The notes under the pieces were generated by a model. The model was not told the DNA's origin, made no database searches, and saw only the letters and a list, made by a program, of their open reading frames with translations. A stretch of 64,000 nt of DNA from Bacteroidales bacterium (GTDB taxonomy: Bacteria > Bacteroidota > Bacteroidia > Bacteroidales > UBA7332), in NCBI GenBank assembly GCA_028687995.1, contig JAQTZA010000001.1, positions 62,001 to 126,000 of the forward strand, in the 5' to 3' direction. The position numbers and the translations under genes were made by a program. Positions 28,162 through 36,269 of this stretch are shown here, in pieces; the stretch's first letter is position 1, and each line of letters starts with the position of its first letter.

Positions 28162-30003
28162 CTATTTGTTAACAATTTTCTCCATGATACCGATAGCCTC
28201 CACCGTACGATCATAAGTTTGATGCATCGCATCGGAACTTTGAGCCGGTGCGTAGCGTGCAAATTCGCACGTATCGAGGATTTCTCTGAATTGATTAACC
28301 AACTCTTCTGACACACCATATTTCGCCAACTCCATAGCAATATTATCTTTTGTGAGTTCCGAAACCGGAATGCTCAACTTATCACTTAAATATCCCCATA
28401 CCGCTTTCAACATTTCGTCGTAGAACGCATCCTGATTTTTGGATTGCAAATATTTATTGGCTTGTTTTAATCGTTTTGTAGCCACTTTATTGGCTTTTTT
28501 AGTGCGCATTAAAGCCAGATTCGCATTTTCACGTGCCTTCTTTCTGAAAATAATAAACAAAATTATAAACAAGAGCAATGGCAACCAGAATGACATCCAA
28601 TAGATAGAAGTGCCGAACAGATAAGTGGTTTTCTTTTCCAACTGGAACGGTGACGTACGAATAAAACGAATATCCTGACCCAGAAGCTTCACGCTCTCTT
28701 TGTTTGTGAAATCGGATACTACTTGCGGAGATGTGCCCCCTACTCCTTTATCCACTTGAAGTTGATAACTTTCGGTCTGAATGGTCTTGTAACTTTTCGA
28801 TTTTAAATCAAAGTAAGTAAATGCCACACCTGGAATGGTAAATTTTCCCGGATAGCGAGGAATCGCAAGGTATTCGATAGTTTTGGTTCCAACCACTCCA
28901 GCAAGAGTGGTTTTGAAATTATTATTCACTTTCGGATCATACGCCTCAAAATCTGCGGGAAAAGCTATGGTAGGATTTTTGAGAAGTTTGAGGTTTCCGT
29001 TTCCAGTAATATTCAACTTCACAGTTACTGCCTCATTGGCTTTCAAATGACGGGTTGAAATGGATGATTTAACATCGAATGAACCCACCGCTCCGGTAAA
29101 TGAAGCAGGTTTGACCGACGGCAATGGCGTTACGTCCACCGAAGTAGGTGCAGTTGTCAATATTTTTTTGACGTCTTGATACGTTTCGAAGAAATCGTCG
29201 AAGAAGTTCTGAGATTGCTGTTTCGAACGAATGCGAACAACCAGATTGAACTTACAACTTCCAATTTTCAGATTTCCTGTTCTTTGTGGGAATAAGAGTG
29301 CTTTTTTGAGCAGCACGGTGCGATAATTTACCCCATTCACATTTTCGATGGTCCATTGTGGATCAACAATCGGAATATCTTCGGTAAGAAATCCATCAAA
29401 TTCAGGAAGTTTGAAATTCTCCAAACCAACATCATAACGCGAATAGAGTTTGATGGTCGCTACCACATACTCTTGTTCATAAACCTTGTGCGTGCTCAGA
29501 TTGAGCCGCGCAAACAGATTGTCGCTCGAAATATTTCCGGAAGTTTCTGAGGAACTACCACCAGAATTACGAGTTGCACGTTGGCTTTGTTGCTGTTGTG
29601 AATTAGCTTGTGATGCTTTGTCAGGAGGAAGGACTTTGATCGTCAAGGCATTTGAAGTGTATTTTTTTCCTCCGATAGTGGCAGTAGCAGCTTGCACATT
29701 GAAAGTACCCTCTTTGTCTGCCATCAGGATGTAGGTAAACGAAGTAGAAACCTCCGTTGAAACTGAGCCATTAATCACCTGCATACTCGAATAAGAAGAC
29801 TTTGACGGTCCCATCAACACCTGAAAATCGGGTATTTCGGGCACACGCAAATCGCGAGCATCGGCATTGATGCTGAAAACAAGACGAAACTGTTCCCCCT
29901 TAACAACGGCATTGGGTGCTGCAGCAGTGAATTTCACATCAGCCGCTTTCGTGAGCGAAAAGGCCGAAAACAGTATGACTAAAAATAAAACCAGTCTCTT
30001 CAT
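28162..30003 (-). CDS. batD: BatD, aerotolerance protein
   Basis: BatD is a large periplasmic protein anchored by one helix. Here a signal peptide (MKRLVLFLVILFSAFSLTKA) is followed by beta-rich segments (NAVVKGEQFRLVFSINADA; FTYILMADKEGTF; KVLPPDKA). A Gln/Ser-rich linker lies at about 140-165. The membrane helix is near 470-490 (FWLPLLLFIILFIIF). A cytoplasmic tail with the LKQANKYLQSKNQDAFYDEMLKA segment ends the protein. The 613-residue length is normal. It probably works with BatA/BatB von Willebrand proteins in an envelope complex; the molecular role is not established. Confidence 0.9.
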   Translation of the reverse strand: MKRLVLFLVILFSAFSLTKAADVKFTAAAPNAVVKGEQFRLVFSINADARDLRVPEIPDFQVLMGPSKSSYSSMQVINGSVSTEVSTSFTYILMADKEGTFNVQAATATIGGKKYTSNALTIKVLPPDKASQANSQQQQSQRATRNSGGSSSETSGNISSDNLFARLNLSTHKVYEQEYVVATIKLYSRYDVGLENFKLPEFDGFLTEDIPIVDPQWTIENVNGVNYRTVLLKKALLFPQRTGNLKIGSCKFNLVVRIRSKQQSQNFFDDFFETYQDVKKILTTAPTSVDVTPLPSVKPASFTGAVGSFDVKSSISTRHLKANEAVTVKLNITGNGNLKLLKNPTIAFPADFEAYDPKVNNNFKTTLAGVVGTKTIEYLAIPRYPGKFTIPGVAFTYFDLKSKSYKTIQTESYQLQVDKGVGGTSPQVVSDFTNKESVKLLGQDIRFIRTSPFQLEKKTTYLFGTSIYWMSFWLPLLLFIILFIIFRKKARENANLALMRTKKANKVATKRLKQANKYLQSKNQDAFYDEMLKAVWGYLSDKLSIPVSELTKDNIAMELAKYGVSEELVNQFREILDTCEFARYAPAQSSDAMHQTYDRTVEAIGIMEKIVNK

Positions 30004-30043
30004 TCTTCAACTATTGAATATCGTTTTTTTGCTTTGAGATAAA

Positions 30044-30751
30044 CTACCAATCTTTTGATGAAACCCGTTTCTGACGTTCCTTCACCTGTTGCTGTTTCAT
30101 CTTATTCTGAGTATTTTTTTCGTCTTGCATAAAGGCATCGAGCAGTTGCTGCGCATTTTGTTTCGACATTTGATTTGGATCTTGTTTTTGTTGTTGATCC
30201 TTTTTTTCCTGTTGGTCTTTCTTATTCTGATCTTGTTTTTGTTGATCTTTCTTATCCTGATCTTTTTTGTCTTTATCCTTCTTGTCTTTGTTTTTATCCT
30301 TATTATTATCTTTATTTTTAGGTTGATTCTTTAATAATGCTTGTGCCAAAGCCAGATTATATCGTGTTTCATTATCTGATGGATTTATCCTCAAAGCTTG
30401 CTTGTAACTCTCCACACTTTTGCCATAATCTTTTTGCTCCATCATGCAATTTCCCAAATTGTGAAAAGCAGCAAAAGCATGTTCAGGTTTTGTGATTGTT
30501 TTCAAAGCCACTTCGTATTGCTGCGCTGCCTCTTTGAATTTTTTCTGCTGATACATTGTATTCGCAAGGTTGTAATTAGCTTCTGGTGAATTCGGATTCA
30601 ACTCCAACGCTTTGCGATACGCCACATCAGCTTCGCTATAACGCTCTTTTTCATACTGTTTATTTGCAGAACGAACTGCTTTTCTCACCTCTTTTTGAGC
30701 AGAGAGCAGCAGTGGTAAAAAGGCAAATAATATGATGATAATTCGTTTCAT
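30044..30751 (-). CDS. batC: BatC, TPR protein with K/D/Q-rich tail
   Basis: The 235-residue protein has a signal peptide (ending LLLSAQ), three to four TPR units at about 20-135 (ANYNLANTMYQQKKFKEAAQQYEVAL; HNLGNCMMEQKDYGKSVESY), and then an extreme low-complexity stretch of Lys, Asp, Gln and Asn (about 145-190). It ends in a short conserved-looking helix, NAQQLLDAFMQDE. The tail may be a flexible linker. I use ATG 30751, not the TTG at 30760. Confidence 0.87.
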   Translation of the reverse strand: MKRIIIILFAFLPLLLSAQKEVRKAVRSANKQYEKERYSEADVAYRKALELNPNSPEANYNLANTMYQQKKFKEAAQQYEVALKTITKPEHAFAAFHNLGNCMMEQKDYGKSVESYKQALRINPSDNETRYNLALAQALLKNQPKNKDNNKDKNKDKKDKDKKDQDKKDQQKQDQNKKDQQEKKDQQQKQDPNQMSKQNAQQLLDAFMQDEKNTQNKMKQQQVKERQKRVSSKDW

Positions 30752-30804
30752 TTTATTCAATATTTCTTTCAGATTAAGATCAACTAAAGTCTATCGAAAA
30801 AGGA

Positions 30805-31839
30805 TTACTCTTTGATTTTCTTTGTTTTAAACAAATGTATATTTTTCAAAAAACGATTTTTGCGTTCCAAAATAATAAATTCAACCAACAAAATTAACAA
30901 AACAATCAACGCGATACTTTGAAACTGCTCGTTGTATTCTGAATAAATGGTGCTTTCAACTTCCGATTTCTTGAGTTTACCCAATTCGTTTTCGATGGCT
31001 TTCAAAGCACCATTGGTGTTATCTGCACGCACATACAATCCTTTTCCTGCGGAGGCTATCTGACGACACATCTCTTCATTCAGTTTTGTGATGACCACAT
31101 CTCCATTTTCATCTTTGCGAAAAGTTCCTAAATCATCAGGTATCGGAGAGCCGGAAGGAGTTCCCACTCCAATCACATTTACCCGAATACCTTTCTTCTT
31201 CGCCTCATCAGCTGCACCATTGGCATCATCTTCGTGATTCTCTCCATCAGTGATTAGTATAATTGCTTTCTCACTCTCTTCGTTCGGTGTAAAGGAACGC
31301 ATGGCGGTGTGAATGGCTGCTCCAATAGCCGTTCCTTGAGAAGGAACCAATTTAGGATTCAATGTTGAAAAGAACATTTTGGCGGAAACATAATCAGATG
31401 TAATGGGTAATTGCACATAAGCATCCCCTGCGAAAACCACTAACCCAATTTTATCATTATCAAGTGCATCAACCAATTTCGAAAGAATTTGTTTCGATTT
31501 TTCCAAACGACTGGGGGCAACATCACGACTCATCATAGAATTGGAAAGGTCGAGGCAAATCATCACTTCAATTCCTTTTTTCTTCACATTGTCCACCTTT
31601 GCACCAAACTGCGGTCCGGCTAAAACAAAAACCAACACACCTACTGCACTTAGCAACAGCCAGAATTTTGCTATTTGACGTTTATTCGACACATTCGGCA
31701 TCAACTGTTCCAAAAGAATAGGATTTCCAAATCGTCGCAAATCTTTGTACCGTACAATTTGCGTATAAACATAAAACGCAAAGATGGCGGGCAGTATAAT
31801 CAAAACATATAAAAACTCGGGATGAGCAAATCTAAACAT
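30805..31839 (-). CDS. batB: BatB, von Willebrand factor A protein
   Basis: BatB is a membrane-anchored VWA protein of the aerotolerance operon. Two N-terminal helices (residues 8-25 and 58-74) precede the VWA domain with an intact metal-ion site D97-L-S99-N-S101 (CLDLSNSMM). A final helix near 315-333 follows. The length is 344 residues from MFRFAHPEF at 31839. A longer frame from 31887 would add FPVPPLGVRGLKK, which is simply translation of the intergenic C/G-rich repeat upstream and should not be annotated as protein. Confidence 0.92.
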   Translation of the reverse strand: MFRFAHPEFLYVLIILPAIFAFYVYTQIVRYKDLRRFGNPILLEQLMPNVSNKRQIAKFWLLLSAVGVLVFVLAGPQFGAKVDNVKKKGIEVMICLDLSNSMMSRDVAPSRLEKSKQILSKLVDALDNDKIGLVVFAGDAYVQLPITSDYVSAKMFFSTLNPKLVPSQGTAIGAAIHTAMRSFTPNEESEKAIILITDGENHEDDANGAADEAKKKGIRVNVIGVGTPSGSPIPDDLGTFRKDENGDVVITKLNEEMCRQIASAGKGLYVRADNTNGALKAIENELGKLKKSEVESTIYSEYNEQFQSIALIVLLILLVEFIILERKNRFLKNIHLFKTKKIKE

Positions 31840-31851
31840 AATATTTTTTTT

Positions 31852-31958
31852 GAGCCCCCTAACCCCCAAAGGGGGAACTGGGAACATTATTTATACATAC
31901 AATAATAAGCGGAGCGTCCTTAAAGTCCTCCTAATGGGGGATTTAGGGGACTTTAAGG
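31852..31958. repeat. C/G-rich palindromic element between batA and batB
   Basis: The 113-base gap between batA and batB holds two related halves. The first has CCCCC-AAA-GGGGG at 31863-31875. The second is bounded by the perfect 11-bp inverted pair CCTTAAAGTCC (31918-31928) and 31948-31958. The right arm overlaps the last bases of batA. It resembles the CCCCTAAATCCCC-type repeats I recall as dispersed in Bacteroidota genomes. Confidence 0.75.
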
Positions 31959-32939
31959 AATTTTCCGTAACACAAAGTACCTCATCAAAAGCTCTGAGAG
32001 CAAAAAGAAAAATGCAATCCACGCAAGAAGAAGATACTCTTCGTGTTTTTTGTTCACTTCCTGCACATTCAGTTTTGTCTTTTCCAATTGATCAATTTCA
32101 TTGTAAATTTCTTTCAGTTTCGAGTTACCAGTTGCTCTAAAATAGCTTCCTCCAGTCATTGAAGCTATTCGTTTCAAAATTCCTTCATCAATTTCGACCG
32201 GCATATTTTGGTAACGAATTCCATAAGGCGTTTGGACAGGATAAGGCGCCATTCCTTGTGTTCCCACACCAATCGTATAAACCCGAATGCCAAATGTTTT
32301 CGCTATTTCTGCAGCTGTAATGGGTGCTATGTTTCCCATATTATTCGATCCATCCGTCAAAAGAATGATTACTTTCGACTTCGCTTTACTCTCTTTCAGA
32401 CGAGAAACGGAATTCGCTAATCCCAATCCGATGGCAGTTCCATCTTCCAACATTCCACTTTGAATTCCTGAGAAGAGATTCAACAACACGGCGTGATCAG
32501 TCGTCAACGGACATTGCGTAAAACTTTCACCCGAAAAAACGACCAATCCAATATTATCAGAAGGTCTGCCACTAATAAAGGTAGATGCGACCTCTTTGGC
32601 CGCTTCGATGCGGTTCGGTTTAAAGTCTCGCGCCAACATACTACTCGAAATATCGAGCGTCATCATGATGTCAATTCCTTCGGTAGAAGTATTTCGCCAG
32701 CTGTTTGACGATTGAGGGCGTGCCAAAATCAAAATCATCAGCAAAACAGTAATTACTCGAAAAATAAACGGCAAATGACGAAGTTTCACACGCCAACCTA
32801 CAGGCAATTCAGAAAATGGATGAACGGTCGAAATCTGCATTCCAGCTTGTAGTGTGCGATGTTGCATCACATACCAAACCACCATGGCAACAGGTACGAC
32901 TAATAAAATGAAATATATGGGATTTGCAAAATGAATCAT
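31953..32939 (-). CDS. batA: BatA, von Willebrand factor A protein
   Basis: BatA is the first VWA protein of the operon: two N-terminal membrane helices (8-25 and 57-73), a VWA domain with intact metal-ion site D96-I-S98-S-S100 (LDISSSML), VVFSGESFTQCPLT and the D of LTDGSNN, and a C-terminal helix (LLLAWIAFFFLLSELLM). Length 328 residues. The last codons (KIP and stop) lie within the right arm of the palindromic repeat, so the repeat may have reshaped the C-terminus. Confidence 0.92.
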   Translation of the reverse strand: MIHFANPIYFILLVVPVAMVVWYVMQHRTLQAGMQISTVHPFSELPVGWRVKLRHLPFIFRVITVLLMILILARPQSSNSWRNTSTEGIDIMMTLDISSSMLARDFKPNRIEAAKEVASTFISGRPSDNIGLVVFSGESFTQCPLTTDHAVLLNLFSGIQSGMLEDGTAIGLGLANSVSRLKESKAKSKVIILLTDGSNNMGNIAPITAAEIAKTFGIRVYTIGVGTQGMAPYPVQTPYGIRYQNMPVEIDEGILKRIASMTGGSYFRATGNSKLKEIYNEIDQLEKTKLNVQEVNKKHEEYLLLAWIAFFFLLSELLMRYFVLRKIP

Positions 32940-32996
32940 AATCTCAGTTACAAGTTACGCGTTACAAGAAAAATAGTTTCAATAATAGGCAATACG

Positions 32997-33947
32997 CTAC
33001 GACTCTTTTTTCGATTCTGTTTTTTCTACTTCTTCGGGCACAACCTCTTCAAGCTTGGTCGTATTGATAAAGAGTAATGCGTTCATCATGCTTTTTTCGT
33101 TCTCTTCGGCAGCAGGATGAAATTTTGCAAACTTCACAAAATCAGACAATTCCATTACATCTTTCATCTGATGATAAACCACAGTAGCTTCAGGAATCGA
33201 ACGCAATACATCCAAAATCTCAGCCGAAGTCATCTCCAATGCGTTTAATCCAAAGCGATCGTGCAAATAAATTCGCAATACGTCTGTCAATCGAGTATGA
33301 TAATCTTTTTCGCGCCCTTGTTGCCAAAGTTTTTCTTGCTTGATGTGATCGAGTTCCGACATCGCTTTGATGTGTGGCGGTAGAGCTGGTTCTGAACGGA
33401 CAAAAAGTGGTCGATTATTTTTATGACGTAAATAGGCATATATTCCCCATGTAATAAAGAATAACAATAAGAGAATACTCATTGCAATAAAGTAATAATC
33501 AGACCAAACAATATCTGGTGTCAGAATCTTTTTAATCGGGAAAAATTGCTTTTTGACAGTATCGACAGAGAATGTCAATACCTTTAAACCAACACTATTC
33601 GAAGCAAAGGTATCTTTATCTAAAGCAGCTTTGAAAGGCGGAATGTAATATAATCCAGAATCGTATGAAGTTACGAGATAAGTTAAATCGATGCGGATTC
33701 GTCTATCATCAAGCTCAGTAGTGTCGGGTTTGGCAATTTGCAAAAGCTCAATTCCAGGAATTATAGTTTTATCAAATACCGGCAATTGCACTGTTTTTCC
33801 TTTGTCTTGCGAAAGTTCGAGGTGAATGTGCGTCTGCTCACCAATAAGAATCGATGATGAGTCAATTTTGGCACGCATGGTCACCTGCGAAAAGGCAAAC
33901 AGTGGAAGTAAGAGTAAAATTGGAATTAGTGATTTATAGTTTATCAT
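32997..33947 (-). CDS. Bat operon membrane protein (BatD-like N-terminus, DUF4381-like C-terminus)
   Basis: The 316-residue protein begins with a signal peptide (MINYKSLIPILLLLPLFAFSQ), then a BatD-like periplasmic strand region (SSSILIGEQTHIHLELSQD; FAKPD-like turns), and a membrane helix at about 150-170. The cytoplasmic tail has KDYHTRLTDVLRIYLHDRFGLNALEMTSAEIL, like DUF4381. It occupies the slot between the DUF58 gene and batA. A frame opening at 34004 adds basic residues that run across a 20-bp palindrome, so I start at 33947. Confidence 0.75.
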   Translation of the reverse strand: MINYKSLIPILLLLPLFAFSQVTMRAKIDSSSILIGEQTHIHLELSQDKGKTVQLPVFDKTIIPGIELLQIAKPDTTELDDRRIRIDLTYLVTSYDSGLYYIPPFKAALDKDTFASNSVGLKVLTFSVDTVKKQFFPIKKILTPDIVWSDYYFIAMSILLLLFFITWGIYAYLRHKNNRPLFVRSEPALPPHIKAMSELDHIKQEKLWQQGREKDYHTRLTDVLRIYLHDRFGLNALEMTSAEILDVLRSIPEATVVYHQMKDVMELSDFVKFAKFHPAAEENEKSMMNALLFINTTKLEEVVPEEVEKTESKKES

Positions 33948-33963
33948 ACATGTATTCTTGAAG

Positions 33964-33983
33964 AGACGCAAAATTTTGCGTCT
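33964..33983. repeat. 20-bp perfect palindrome
   Basis: AGACGCAAAATTTTGCGTCT is a perfect palindrome in the 74-base gap between the DUF58 gene and the next Bat gene. It could be an operator, but it also resembles GACGCAAAATTTTGCGTC-type dispersed repeats of Bacteroidota. Confidence 0.7.
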
Positions 33984-34021
33984 GTACGACCTAATCATTC
34001 GCAATATCTATTATATCTGAA

Positions 34022-34891
34022 TCAAGCTCGTCTTAAAAACAGAGCCATCAATGCTTTCACATAATCTTCATCAGTCGCCACAGAAACATAATCCACACGA
34101 CTTTTTTTGAGCATGCTATTCATTTCAATCTGCTTTTTTGCCCACCAATTAGCATACGCATTTCTGGTCTGTGCCGATGATGTATCGACCCATTGCTCTG
34201 CACCAGTTTCAGCATCGCTCACTTTCATTAAGCCAACATTTGGCAATTCAGTTTCACGCTTGTCATAAACTTGCACCGCCACTACATCGTGTTTGTTATT
34301 GGCTATAGAAAGTGCATCTTTATACGATTTATTGTCGATAAAATCTGAAATCAAAAATGCAGTACATCTTTTCTTGATGGCACCTGTCATGTAACGCAAC
34401 ACCTGTGAAATATCAGTACTCGAATTTTGAGGTTCGAAATTGATCAATTCACGAATGATAAACAGAATATGCTTTCTTCCTTTTTTGGGAGGAATAAATT
34501 TTTCGATCTTATCGGAGAAGAAAATAACCCCGATTTTGTCTTTATTCTGAATGGCTGAAAAAGCAATGGTGGCAGCTATTTCTGTCATCATCTCCTTTTT
34601 CATCACATTAGCAGTACCAAAGTTGCGACTGCCTGACACATCAACTAGCAACATGACAGTCAGTTCGCGTTCCTCTTCAAACACTTTGATAAAAGGTTTG
34701 TTGTAGCGAGCCGTCACATTCCAGTCGATATCGCGCACATCGTCGCCATACTGATACTCACGCACTTCGGAAAAAGCCATACCTTTTCCTTTGAACGCCG
34801 TGTGGTATTCTCCTGCAAATATATTATTGGTCAAGCCACGTGTCTTGATCTCAATTTGACGTACTTTTTTTAATAAATCTACTGTTTCCAT
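34022..34891 (-). CDS. DUF58 protein of the Bat operon
   Basis: The 289-residue soluble protein carries the DUF58 core: EVREYQYGDDVRDIDWN (about 42-58) followed by a VWA-like fold with the metal-site-like D84-V-S86-G-S88 (LVDVSGSR). DUF58 proteins are regular partners of MoxR ATPases and are thought to receive their remodelling activity. It lies between moxR and the BatD-like gene, as in other Bacteroidota Bat operons. Confidence 0.9.
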   Translation of the reverse strand: METVDLLKKVRQIEIKTRGLTNNIFAGEYHTAFKGKGMAFSEVREYQYGDDVRDIDWNVTARYNKPFIKVFEEERELTVMLLVDVSGSRNFGTANVMKKEMMTEIAATIAFSAIQNKDKIGVIFFSDKIEKFIPPKKGRKHILFIIRELINFEPQNSSTDISQVLRYMTGAIKKRCTAFLISDFIDNKSYKDALSIANNKHDVVAVQVYDKRETELPNVGLMKVSDAETGAEQWVDTSSAQTRNAYANWWAKKQIEMNSMLKKSRVDYVSVATDEDYVKALMALFLRRA

Positions 34892-34894
34892 CTA

Positions 34895-34924
34895 TTCAAT
34901 GTGCCAATTGTTCAATGTGCCAAT
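34895..34924. repeat. TTCAATGTGCCAAT direct repeat
   Basis: A 14-bp unit occurs at 34895-34908 and 34911-34924 in the gap between moxR and the DUF58 gene. The following bases (to about 34970) continue as CAATTA/TCAATTA-rich degenerate repeats. No coding signal is present. Confidence 0.7.
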
Positions 34925-34999
34925 AATTTGCTCATCAAATCAATTATTCAGTTAATCAATTACTCAATGAACGGAGTATTCCCTCAATCCCTGACAAAA

Positions 35000-35995
35000 T
35001 CAAGGCACCTCAACTTTATTCAAAATTTCGCTGATGATTTCTTCGGAAGTCATGTTGTTTGCTTCAGCCTCGTAGCTTAAACCAATACGGTGACGAAGCA
35101 CATCGTGACACACGGCGCGCACATCTTCTGGAATAACGTAACCACGGCGTTTGATAAACGCATAGGCACGAGCAGCCAAAGCCAAATTGATAGAAGCACG
35201 AGGTGAACCCCCGAAAGCTATCATATCTTTCAAATTGCCAAGTCCGTATTCTTCTGGAAAACGAGTCGCAAATACGATATCAATAATGTATCGTTCGATT
35301 TTTTCATCGATATAGACTTCACGTACCACTTCGCGCGCTTCGATAATGTCTTTAGGAGTAAGAATAGGCTTCAAATCGGCTTTAGGAGCACCAATATTTT
35401 GACGAATAATCAATTTTTCTTCCTCTTTTTTAGGATAACCAATTACCACTTTCAACATAAAACGATCTACTTGCGCTTCAGGCAATGGATATGTTCCTTC
35501 TTGTTCTATCGGGTTTTGAGTTGCCAATACAAGGAATGGATCTTCGAGTTTGAAGGTATTCTCACTGATGGTGATTTGTCGTTCCTGCATCGCTTCGAGC
35601 AACGCACTTTGCACTTTTGCTGGAGCGCGGTTTATCTCATCTGCCAACACGAAGTTTGCAAAGATAGGACCTTTTTTCACCATAAACTCCTCTTTCTTTT
35701 GACTATAAATCATGGTACCGATTACGTCGGCTGGCAACAAATCGGGCGTGAACTGAATGCGGCTATACTTGGCATCAATCAACGATGCAAGTGATTTGAT
35801 AGCCAATGTTTTTGCCAAACCGGGAACACCTTCGAGCAGTACGTGACCGTTCGACAAAAGTCCGATTAACAACGATTCCACCAAATGTTTTTGACCTACA
35901 ATCGTATTTTCCATACCCATGTAGATCATATTCACAAAAGAACTTTTTGCTTCAATTTTTTCATTGAGCGCTCTGATATCAACGGATTGATTCAT
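35000..35995 (-). CDS. moxR: MoxR-family AAA+ ATPase
   Basis: MoxR ATPases act as chaperones for metal insertion or assembly of VWA-containing complexes. Walker A is G56-VPGLA-K62-T63, Walker B D119-E120 in VLADEINRAP, then the sensor-type LATQNPIEQEGTYPLPEAQ and the GGSPRASINL arginine segment. The length (331) is standard. It is the first gene of an eight-gene minus-strand operon, with a promoter word 74 bases upstream. Confidence 0.95.
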   Translation of the reverse strand: MNQSVDIRALNEKIEAKSSFVNMIYMGMENTIVGQKHLVESLLIGLLSNGHVLLEGVPGLAKTLAIKSLASLIDAKYSRIQFTPDLLPADVIGTMIYSQKKEEFMVKKGPIFANFVLADEINRAPAKVQSALLEAMQERQITISENTFKLEDPFLVLATQNPIEQEGTYPLPEAQVDRFMLKVVIGYPKKEEEKLIIRQNIGAPKADLKPILTPKDIIEAREVVREVYIDEKIERYIIDIVFATRFPEEYGLGNLKDMIAFGGSPRASINLALAARAYAFIKRRGYVIPEDVRAVCHDVLRHRIGLSYEAEANNMTSEEIISEILNKVEVP

Positions 35996-36068
35996 AATTT
36001 TGTATATTTTACTATTAATTATTATCTGAAAATGGGGTTTGAGAATGATTTTGCGAACAAAACCAATG

Positions 36069-36076
36069 CAAAAATA
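36069..36076 (-). promoter_or_regulatory. Candidate -7 element of the Bat operon
   Basis: The minus strand reads TATTTTTG, matching TAnnTTTG, about 74 bases before moxR. No TTG is found at the expected spacing. The rest of the 35996-36269 gap shows nothing else I can name. Confidence 0.45.
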
Positions 36077-36269
36077 TAAATGTATCGGCTTGTTTTAACA
36101 CTCCAAGAGTTAAAAATTCAAAACCAGATGCTTAATAAATGATTAAATTATATTACATATCTGATTAATAGAACTTTACAATTTCACAATTGGATTTTCA
36201 AAATTAACAAATAGGTATTTGCTTTGAATGAAAGAAGAGAAATCAGTCTACAAAAAAATAGGTAGTATC

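Noticed and set aside
30089..30334. Open frame of leucine/isoleucine/phenylalanine repeats on the plus strand
   Set aside because: It is the antisense of the Lys/Asp/Gln-rich tail of BatC and has no independent coding evidence.
31840..31887. Extended N-terminus of BatB
   Set aside because: The extra residues are translated repeat DNA; the family start is MFRFAHPEF.
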